A stretch of 64,000 nucleotides of DNA from Noviherbaspirillum pedocola. GTDB taxonomy: Bacteria > Pseudomonadota > Gammaproteobacteria > Burkholderiales > Burkholderiaceae_D. The stretch lies in the NCBI RefSeq assembly GCF_016632335.1, contig NZ_JAEPBG010000004.1, positions 310,001-374,000 on the forward strand. Reading direction: 5' to 3'. Shown here in pieces: positions 57,671 to 64,000 of this stretch. The notes beneath the pieces were generated by a model. That model did no database searches, was not told where the DNA came from, and saw only the letters and a list, made by a program, of their open reading frames with translations. Both the position numbers and the translations under genes were made by a program. The number at the start of each line of letters is the position of its first letter. Position 1 is the first letter of the stretch.

Positions 57671-58383
57671 AGCCGGGAAGGCAAGGCGCGCTCGGACTGC
57701 TGCTGGCCGCGGCCATCATCGCCGCCTGGCTCGCCATTCATGTGGCGGCCATCTTCTTCCTCGATGCCTCGTCGATCCTGCGTACGCTGGCGTTGATCGT
57801 GGTGCAGACCTGGCTATCGGTGGGCCTGTATATCGTGGCGCACGATGCGATGCACGGCTCGCTGTGTCCGGGCCATCGCGGGCTCAATCGCCGCGTCGGC
57901 GCGCTGGCATTGTGGCTGTACGCCGGCTTTTCATTCGACAAGCTGCTGCCGATGCATCATGCGCATCATCGCGCGCCGGGAATGCCGGAAGATCCGGACT
58001 TCGCGCCGATGAGCCCGGACCGTGCGCTGCCCTGGTATCTCGGCTTCATGCGCACCTATGTCGGGCGGCGTGAAGTGCTGATCATGCTGGCGCGGGTGGG
58101 CTTGTACATGCTGGCCGGCGCGCCGCTGCAGAACATCGTGCTCTTCTTCGCGCTGCCGGGATTGCTGTCCTCGCTGCAGCTGTTCTGGTTCGGCACTTTC
58201 CTGCCGCACCGGAATGTGAGCGATGCCGAGTTCGTCGATAGCCACCGTAGTCGCAGCAATGCTTACGGCACGCTGCTGTCGCTGATGACCTGTTTTCACT
58301 TCGGCTATCACCACGAGCATCACCGCTTTCCGGCCGCGCCGTGGTGGCGCCTGCCCGCAATACGGCGCGGGAGCCAGGCATGA
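57667..58383 (+). CDS. crtW: beta-carotene 4-ketolase
   Basis: 238 residues, a membrane fatty-acid-desaturase-type di-iron enzyme. The His boxes are VAHDAMHG, HHAHHRAPG and YHHEHH, with PHRNVSDAEF before the last, matching CrtW. It oxidises C4 of beta-ionone rings to give echinenone, canthaxanthin and, with CrtZ, astaxanthin. ATGA overlaps on both sides (crtZ upstream, crtX downstream). Confidence 0.93.
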   Translation: MKPGRQGALGLLLAAAIIAAWLAIHVAAIFFLDASSILRTLALIVVQTWLSVGLYIVAHDAMHGSLCPGHRGLNRRVGALALWLYAGFSFDKLLPMHHAHHRAPGMPEDPDFAPMSPDRALPWYLGFMRTYVGRREVLIMLARVGLYMLAGAPLQNIVLFFALPGLLSSLQLFWFGTFLPHRNVSDAEFVDSHRSRSNAYGTLLSLMTCFHFGYHHEHHRFPAAPWWRLPAIRRGSQA

Positions 58384-59654
58384 AGCCGCGCCGCATCGTG
58401 CTGGCCACTGCCGGATCGCTCGGCGATCTGCATCCGTTTCTCGCGCTGGGCGTGGAGCTGCGGCGTCGCGGACACCAGGTTGTCGTCGCTACCAACCATG
58501 CTCATCGCACGCCGGTCGAGAATGCCGGCCTGGCCTTCCATCACATGCGCCCCGACCCGGAACACACGCCGGAATTCCATGCGCGTTTCATGGACCCGAA
58601 GCGCGGCGGCGAATTTGCCTTTCGCGATTATCTCGCGCCGGCCATACGCACGAGCTATGCCGATCTGCTCGAGGCCACGCGTAATGCCGATTTGCTGGTG
58701 AGCCAGTCGCTGATGGCGCTGGCCGCGCCGCTGGTGGCGGCGAAAACCGGCATCCGCTGGGCGTCGGCGGTGCTGCAGCCGATGTCCTTCTTCTCGCTGC
58801 ACGAGCGGCCCAACTATCTGCCGATCGCGCCGCTGGCCTGGGCCTGCGGCCGTTATCCGGAGCTGCATGCGCAAGTCTTTCATTACGTCAGGAAGCACAC
58901 CGAGTCCTGGGTGGCGCCGGTGCTGGCCTACCGGCGCGAACTTGGCATCAAAGGCGATGCGCATCCCATGTATGAAGGCCAGCATGCGCCGCGTCGTGTG
59001 CTGGCCATGTTTTCGCCGCTCATCGGTCCGCGGCGAGCAGACTGGCCCGCCGCCGCGGTACAGACTGGCGCGGCGCTGTTTCGCGATGCGCGTGCCGAAC
59101 TCACGCCCGAGTTGCGCGCCTTCCTCGCGCGCGACGATGCGCCACTGGCGGTATTCACGCTGTCTTCGGCCGCCAGCAATGCCGCCGGCAGCTTCTATCG
59201 CGAAAGCCTGGACGCCGCGCGCGCGCTCGGGCTGCGCGCGCTGCTGATCATGGGCGGCCTGGCGAGCAAAGCGGCGCTGCCCGAACCCTTGCCCGCTTCG
59301 GCAATGCGCATCGCCTATGCGCCTTTCGAGCTGGTGTTTCCGCATGCGGATGTGATCGTGCATTCCGGCGGCGTGGCGACCTGCGCCAAGGCCCTGGAAG
59401 CGGGCCGGCCACAGATCGTGGTGCCGCATGCGCATGACCAGCTCGACAATGCGCTGCGCCTGTCGCAGGCCGGCGTGGCGCGGCTGCTGCGGCCCCGGCG
59501 CGCAAGAGGCGGTGCGTTGCGGCGCGCGCTGCGCGAAAGCCTCGCCGACGCCGGCCTGCGCGAACGCGCGGCGAAACTGGCACTGCAGGCGCAGACCGAG
59601 GACGGCGTTAGCCGGGCCTGCGATGCGCTGGAGGAGATGTTCGCCGATGCATGA
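58380..59654 (+). CDS. crtX: carotenoid glycosyltransferase (GT1, CrtX-like)
   Basis: 424 residues, GT-B fold. N-terminal ATAGSLGDLHPFLALGVELR is the acceptor-side start of UGT-like enzymes; the donor site is FELVFPHADVIVHSGGVATC followed by EAGRPQIVVPHAHDQLDNA (HxGG...G.P.....HDQ). In this operon it most likely transfers a sugar from a nucleotide donor to the 3-hydroxyl of zeaxanthin- or astaxanthin-type products; the sequence alone also fits sterol or macrolide glucosyltransferases. It overlaps crtW by ATGA and crtY by 8 nt. Confidence 0.85.
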   Translation: MKPRRIVLATAGSLGDLHPFLALGVELRRRGHQVVVATNHAHRTPVENAGLAFHHMRPDPEHTPEFHARFMDPKRGGEFAFRDYLAPAIRTSYADLLEATRNADLLVSQSLMALAAPLVAAKTGIRWASAVLQPMSFFSLHERPNYLPIAPLAWACGRYPELHAQVFHYVRKHTESWVAPVLAYRRELGIKGDAHPMYEGQHAPRRVLAMFSPLIGPRRADWPAAAVQTGAALFRDARAELTPELRAFLARDDAPLAVFTLSSAASNAAGSFYRESLDAARALGLRALLIMGGLASKAALPEPLPASAMRIAYAPFELVFPHADVIVHSGGVATCAKALEAGRPQIVVPHAHDQLDNALRLSQAGVARLLRPRRARGGALRRALRESLADAGLRERAAKLALQAQTEDGVSRACDALEEMFADA

Positions 59655-60792
59655 CCTGCTCCTGATTGGCGGCGGACTGGCCAACGGCCTGATCGCCTGG
59701 CGCCTGAAGATGCGCCATCCCGAGATGCGCATCCTGCTTGTGGAAAAGGATGGCGCACTCGGCGGCAACCATACCTGGTCCTTCTATGGCGACGACCTGA
59801 CGCCGGAGCAGCAAGCCTGGATCGCGCCGCTGGTGACGCACGCTTGGCCAGCATATGAAGTCCGCTTTCCCCGCCATGCGCGCAGGCTCGAGTGCGCCTA
59901 CCACAGCATCAGCTCGGAACGCTTTCACCAGGTGCTGCAGGACACGCTTGGCGCTGATGTGCTGCTCGACGCGCGCGTGACCGACATCGCGGCCCGCTCG
60001 CTGCGCATCAACGGCCGCCGCTATGAGGCGCGCGCCCTGATCGATGGCCGCGGTCATGCGCCTTCGCCACATCTGCGCGTGGGATATCAGAAGTTCCTTG
60101 GCCAGGAACTGGTGCTGGCCGAGCCGCATGGCCAGGCGCTGCCGATCATCATGGACGCTACCGTGCCGCAGCACGACGGCTACCGTTTCGTCTATACGCT
60201 ACCCTTCGATGCGAAACGCATCCTGGTTGAAGACACCTATTACAGCGACGGCCCCGAACAGGACCCTGCGCATCTGCGCGAGCGCATCGCCGCCTATGCC
60301 CGCGAGCGCGGCTGGAAGATCGACCATGTAGCGCGTGAGGAAGTCGGTGTGTTGCCGATTGCGCTGTCCGGAGATATCGAGCGTTTCTGGGAATCGAAGC
60401 CGGCTGGCCTGCCCTGCAGCGGCCTGCGCGCTGCGCTGTTCCATGCGACCACCGGCTATTCGCTGCCGCATGCAGTGCGTCTGGCCGACGAGATCGCCGC
60501 CATCGAAGACATCGACGAATTCGCCAGCGCCGCGCTGTGTGCGCGCATCCGCGCTCATTCGACGCGGCAGTGGCACAGCCAGGCCTACATGCGCATGCTC
60601 AACCGCATGCTGTTTCATGCCGCCGCGCCGGATGAGCGCTATCGCGTGCTGCAGCGTTTCTACACGCTTCCAGCCGGCCTGATCGCGCGTTTCTACGCCG
60701 CGCGCCCCACTTTTCTCGACCAACTGCGCATCCTGTCCGGCAAGCCTCCCGTGCCGGTGCTGGCTGCCATCAAAGCGATACGTTCCCCATGA
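59647..60792 (+). CDS. crtY: lycopene beta-cyclase
   Basis: 381 residues. FAD-dependent cyclase: LLIGGGLANGLIAWRL, NHTWSFYGDD, LIDGRGHAPS, GYQKFLGQEL, PIIMDATVPQHDGYRFVY and LVEDTYYSD are CrtY landmarks. It closes both ends of lycopene into beta-rings. The ATG at 59647 lies 8 nt inside crtX; the 3-prime end overlaps crtI by ATGA. Confidence 0.95.
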   Translation: MHDLLLIGGGLANGLIAWRLKMRHPEMRILLVEKDGALGGNHTWSFYGDDLTPEQQAWIAPLVTHAWPAYEVRFPRHARRLECAYHSISSERFHQVLQDTLGADVLLDARVTDIAARSLRINGRRYEARALIDGRGHAPSPHLRVGYQKFLGQELVLAEPHGQALPIIMDATVPQHDGYRFVYTLPFDAKRILVEDTYYSDGPEQDPAHLRERIAAYARERGWKIDHVAREEVGVLPIALSGDIERFWESKPAGLPCSGLRAALFHATTGYSLPHAVRLADEIAAIEDIDEFASAALCARIRAHSTRQWHSQAYMRMLNRMLFHAAAPDERYRVLQRFYTLPAGLIARFYAARPTFLDQLRILSGKPPVPVLAAIKAIRSP

Positions 60793-62294
60793 AAGACAAT
60801 GTGAGCAAGGCCGTAGTGATTGGCAGCGGTTTCGGCGGCCTGGCGCTGGCGATACGACTGCAATCGGCGGGCATCAATACGCTGCTGCTGGAGGCGCGCG
60901 ACAAGCCTGGCGGGCGCGCCTATGTGTACGAGGACGAGGGCTTCATCTTCGACGCCGGGCCGACCGTGATCACCGATCCGAGCGCGCTCGAGGAATTGTT
61001 CGCGCTGTCGGGACGGCGGCTGGAAGACTATGTGAAGCTGCTGCCGGTGTCGCCGTTCTACCGGCTGTGCTGGGAAGACGGCTACAGCTTCGACTATGTG
61101 AACGATCAGATGGAGCTGGAGCGGCAGATCGGCATGAAGTCTCCGGCTGATGTCGCGGGCTATCGCCGCTTCCTCGAATACTCGAAGGCGGTGCTGCAGG
61201 AAGGCTATCTGCGGCTCGGCCATGTACCCTTCCCGGACTTCCGCAGCATGGCACGCGTTGCGCCGCAACTGATCCGGTTGCAGAGCTATCGCAGCGTGTA
61301 CGGTATCGTCGCGCGCTTCATCCGCGATGGGCACCTGCGCCAGGCCTTCAGCTTTCATTCGCTGCTCGTTGGCGGCAATCCCTTCGAGACCTCGTCGATC
61401 TATTCGCTGATCCATGCGCTCGAACGGCGCTGGGGCGTGTTCTTTCCGCAGGGCGGCACCGGCGCGCTGGTTCGCGGCATGGTGCAGCTGTTCCAGGACC
61501 TCGGCGGTGAAGTGCGCATGAATGCGCCGGTGGACGAAATCGAGACTACGTCCAATCGCGTCACCGCGGTGCGCCTGCGCTCGGGCGAGCGCATCCCCTG
61601 CACGCTTGCGGCCAGCAATGCCGACGTGGTGCACACCTACGAGCGCCTGCTGCGCGACAACGCGCTCGCGCGGCGCCGCGCGGCCAGCCTGAAGAAGAAG
61701 CGCTTCTCGATGTCGCTGTTCGTGATCTATTTCGGCCTGAAGGGGGTGCGCGAAGGACTGCAGCATCACACCGTGCTGTTCGGCCCGCGCTATCGCGAGC
61801 TGTTGAAGGACATCTTTCACGGCGATGCGCTGCCCGAGGACTTTTCGCTGTACCTGCATGCGCCCACGGTCACCGATCCCTCGCTCGCGCCGCCTGGCCA
61901 CAGCGCCTACTATGTGCTGGCGCCGGTGCCGCACCTGGGCAATGCCGACATCGATTGGGAAGTCGAAGGGCCGCGCTACCGTGACCGCATTCTCGATTAT
62001 CTCGAGCAGCGCTATATCCCTGATCTGAAGCGTGACCTGGTGGTGTCGCGCATCTTCACGCCTTTCGATTTCCGCGATGAGCTCGGCGCGCATGTCGGCT
62101 CGGCATTTTCGCTGGAGCCGGTGCTGTGGCAAAGCGCCTACTTCCGCACGCACAACAAGGATGAGGCGATCGACGGCCTGTATTTCGTTGGTGCTGGCAC
62201 GCATCCGGGCGCCGGCATACCGGGCGTGGTCGGTTCGGCCAAGGCCACGGCGGGCGTGATCGTCAGCGAGCATGCAGCGCGGAGCAGCGCATGA
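60789..62294 (+). CDS. crtI: phytoene desaturase
   Basis: 501 residues. N-terminal FAD site VIGSGFGGLALAIRLQSAG and KPGGRAYVYEDEGFIFDAGP, and the C-terminal GLYFVGAGTHPGAGIPGVVG that closes the flavin pocket, are both intact. It introduces four double bonds into phytoene to give lycopene. ATGA overlaps with crtY and crtB. Confidence 0.96.
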   Translation: MKDNVSKAVVIGSGFGGLALAIRLQSAGINTLLLEARDKPGGRAYVYEDEGFIFDAGPTVITDPSALEELFALSGRRLEDYVKLLPVSPFYRLCWEDGYSFDYVNDQMELERQIGMKSPADVAGYRRFLEYSKAVLQEGYLRLGHVPFPDFRSMARVAPQLIRLQSYRSVYGIVARFIRDGHLRQAFSFHSLLVGGNPFETSSIYSLIHALERRWGVFFPQGGTGALVRGMVQLFQDLGGEVRMNAPVDEIETTSNRVTAVRLRSGERIPCTLAASNADVVHTYERLLRDNALARRRAASLKKKRFSMSLFVIYFGLKGVREGLQHHTVLFGPRYRELLKDIFHGDALPEDFSLYLHAPTVTDPSLAPPGHSAYYVLAPVPHLGNADIDWEVEGPRYRDRILDYLEQRYIPDLKRDLVVSRIFTPFDFRDELGAHVGSAFSLEPVLWQSAYFRTHNKDEAIDGLYFVGAGTHPGAGIPGVVGSAKATAGVIVSEHAARSSA

Positions 62295-63226
62295 ACGAGG
62301 ATGTTGCCGCCTACAGCCGGGATGCGATCCGCCAAGGCTCGAAAAGCTTCGCCAAGGCGGCGATGCTGTTCGATCCTGCCACGCGCGACAGCGTCATGAT
62401 GCTTTATGCCTGGTGCCGGCATTGCGATGACGTCATAGACGGTCAGGTGCTCGGACATGAACAGCATGCGCTCAGCGTAGACGAGAAGCGGCAACGGCTG
62501 GCTGAGCTGCAGCGGGAAACCGAGCGCGTGTGCGACGGCTACGATAGCGACATTCCTGCCTTTGCTGCGCTGGCTGCCGTGCTGCGCCGCCATCCGATTC
62601 CGCGTCGCTGCCTGTTCGAGCTGCTGCAGGGTTTCGAGCTCGATGCGATCGAAGCCAGTTTCCCGACGCTGGATCACACGCTGCGTTACTGCTATCACGT
62701 CGCCGGCGTGGTCGGCGTGATGATGGCCGCGATCATGGGCGCGCAGGAAGAAGACACGCTGCACCGGGCATCGGATCTGGGCATCGCTTTTCAGCTCACG
62801 AATATTGCACGCGACGTGATCGACGACCTTGAAGTCGGCCGCTGCTATCTGCCGCAATCCTGGCTCGAGCATGCCGGGCTGAAACGGGAGAGCATGCATC
62901 TTCCCGAGCATCGCGCCACGCTGCATGCGCTTGCCGCTGATCTGCTGACTCTGGCCGAACGCTATTACGACTCGGCGAAGACGGGCATGGCACGGCTGCC
63001 ATGGCGCTGCTCCTGGGCGATCGCCAGCGCTCTGCTGATTTACCGCGACATTGGTCTGCTGCTGCGCGCGCATGGGCCGGCTGCCTGGGATGCGCGCATT
63101 GCAGTGTCGAACCGCAGAAAGCTATGGCGCCTGTGCCATGGCAGCTGGCTTGCCACACGCACGCGGCTCACGCTGCGGCGCACAGCGGCCGCGCCGCGCA
63201 TGGATCTCTGGACCCGGCCGCTGTAG
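62291..63226 (+). CDS. crtB: phytoene synthase
   Basis: 311 residues. Condenses two GGPP to phytoene. The two Asp-rich motifs are YAWCRHCDDVIDG and NIARDVIDDLEVGRCYLP, with YCYHVAGVVGVMM between them as in squalene/phytoene synthases. Overlaps crtI by ATGA; its end lies 9 nt from the convergent crtE. Confidence 0.96.
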   Translation: MNEDVAAYSRDAIRQGSKSFAKAAMLFDPATRDSVMMLYAWCRHCDDVIDGQVLGHEQHALSVDEKRQRLAELQRETERVCDGYDSDIPAFAALAAVLRRHPIPRRCLFELLQGFELDAIEASFPTLDHTLRYCYHVAGVVGVMMAAIMGAQEEDTLHRASDLGIAFQLTNIARDVIDDLEVGRCYLPQSWLEHAGLKRESMHLPEHRATLHALAADLLTLAERYYDSAKTGMARLPWRCSWAIASALLIYRDIGLLLRAHGPAAWDARIAVSNRRKLWRLCHGSWLATRTRLTLRRTAAAPRMDLWTRPL

Positions 63227-63235
63227 CGCCGGTGA

Positions 63236-64000
63236 TCAGAAAAAGTCCCTGACGAATCCCTGCAATACGGCCGCATTGCGCTCGCCGTCGATGGCGGCCA
63301 GCGCGCCGTCGAGATAGTCGCGCAGCTTGCGCCTAGCTTCGGCTGCGCCAATGCGGGCAGCCATGTTGACGCCGTCGCGGTCCATGTCCCGGATATCGTC
63401 ACGCAGCTGGAAGGCCAGGCCGATGTGCCGGGTGAACCGCAATACCTTGTTCTCCTGCTCCGGCGTAGCGCCAGCTACCACGCATCCGGCTCGCGCCGCG
63501 GCGAGAAACAACACACCGGTTTTCAAATGGTGCATGTCGGTGATTGCTTCGAGACTCGCAAGCGCGCCGCCCGCATGCAGGTCGATGTATTGACCCAGGG
63601 ACAAACCGTGCGGACCAACGGTTTCGCACAGCAGTTGAATGAGCGCCAGGCGTCGTCCTTCGGGCAGGGCGTCGTGGCTGGCGACGATGCACTGGCTTTG
63701 CGTGAGCAATGACACCGCCGCCAGGATTGCCAGGCTTTCGCCGTACTGCAGATGCGTGCACAGGCGACTGCGGCGCTCGCGGTCGTCATCCATGCAGGGC
63801 AGGTCATCCAGAATCAACGACGCGCAATGAATCATTTCGATCGCGCATCCCACCTGCAGCGCGGACTGACGCGGACCGTCAAGAAATTCGGCAACGGCCA
63901 ACGCCAGCAATGGCCGGATCCGCTTGCCCGGCGCAAGCACGCTGTAACGCATGGCTTCGAGCACCGGAGAAGGCGGTGCATGGCCGAGCAACTTGCCCAG
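63236..64000 (-). CDS. crtE: geranylgeranyl diphosphate synthase, partial
   Basis: 254 residues are visible; the 5-prime end lies beyond the window. First Asp-rich motif LILDDLPCMDDD (DDxx(xx)D), second FQLRDDIRDMD, with APGKRIRPLL and HHLKTGVLFLAA as expected for a short-chain polyprenyl synthase of the CrtE/IspA group. It supplies GGPP for CrtB. It is convergent with the crt operon, so it must be transcribed separately. Confidence 0.92.
   Translation of the reverse strand: MGKLLGHAPPSPVLEAMRYSVLAPGKRIRPLLALAVAEFLDGPRQSALQVGCAIEMIHCASLILDDLPCMDDDRERRSRLCTHLQYGESLAILAAVSLLTQSQCIVASHDALPEGRRLALIQLLCETVGPHGLSLGQYIDLHAGGALASLEAITDMHHLKTGVLFLAAARAGCVVAGATPEQENKVLRFTRHIGLAFQLRDDIRDMDRDGVNMAARIGAAEARRKLRDYLDGALAAIDGERNAAVLQGFVRDFF

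Overview
The window is a GC-rich chromosomal segment, by gene content and repeat style most likely from a Burkholderiales bacterium, with Oxalobacteraceae (Noviherbaspirillum/Herbaspirillum-like) my best guess. The clues are the monomeric NADP isocitrate dehydrogenase, an sdhCDAB operon, the dctA-dctB-dctD module, a phasin, a PEP-CTERM protein, TAXI-type binding proteins, many small Sec-exported proteins and long GC-rich inverted repeats. I see no phage, plasmid backbone, CRISPR array, rRNA, tRNA or intact insertion sequence. AT-rich intergenic pockets (about 26.8-27.7 kb and 36.4-37.4 kb) stand out from the background.

1-8.7 kb (all minus strand): an envelope-polysaccharide-like operon. A cellulose-synthase-like family 2 glycosyltransferase without a PilZ domain is followed by three tandem DUF3131 paralogs with different predicted locations (membrane-anchored, periplasmic, lipoprotein), overlapping by 1-4 bases, and by the start of another exported protein at the window edge. 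Just upstream lie an RsbW-like anti-sigma kinase and a GAF/PAS/PP2C phosphatase. This is the best candidate for an undescribed system. 9-17 kb: an exported alpha/beta hydrolase lipoprotein, two orphan TAXI binding proteins (one membrane-anchored), a TetR regulator, a GAF-EAL protein, a HIT protein and a PACE efflux pump.

17.8-27 kb: central metabolism, with icd (own terminator, 18-bp palindrome upstream), dedA and sdhCDAB with a divergent LysR regulator. 27-31 kb: CsbD, a gamma-glutamyltransferase paired with a protein resembling archaeal CTP-dependent riboflavin kinase, and small membrane proteins. 31.5-36.4 kb: dctA with a sigma-54 promoter and three helically phased upstream boxes, followed by dctB and dctD. 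37.4-39.2 kb: phasin, PRC-barrel protein and a lipoprotein.

39.2-45.3 kb: a DUF1097 protein, a cytosine-deaminase-like amidohydrolase lacking two expected catalytic residues, a second gamma-glutamyltransferase, a divergent LysR regulator and an exported M20 carboxypeptidase; this looks like uptake and hydrolysis of an N-acyl or gamma-glutamyl compound. 45.3-46.5 kb: no genes, but a pair of 236-nt inverted repeats and a hexanucleotide array. 46.5-57 kb: YjbQ, an MFS exporter, a DUF6351 esterase-like lipoprotein, a PEP-CTERM protein with a strong sigma-54 promoter, nitronate monooxygenase, enoyl-CoA hydratase, a KTSC protein, MTA/SAH nucleosidase, a DUF2147 protein and an alpha/beta hydrolase.

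57.1-64 kb: a compact carotenoid operon crtZ-crtW-crtX-crtY-crtI-crtB (every junction overlaps) with a convergent crtE running off the window. Together these predict GGPP to phytoene to lycopene to beta-carotene, then 3-hydroxylation and 4-ketolation (astaxanthin-type xanthophylls), with likely glycosylation by CrtX.
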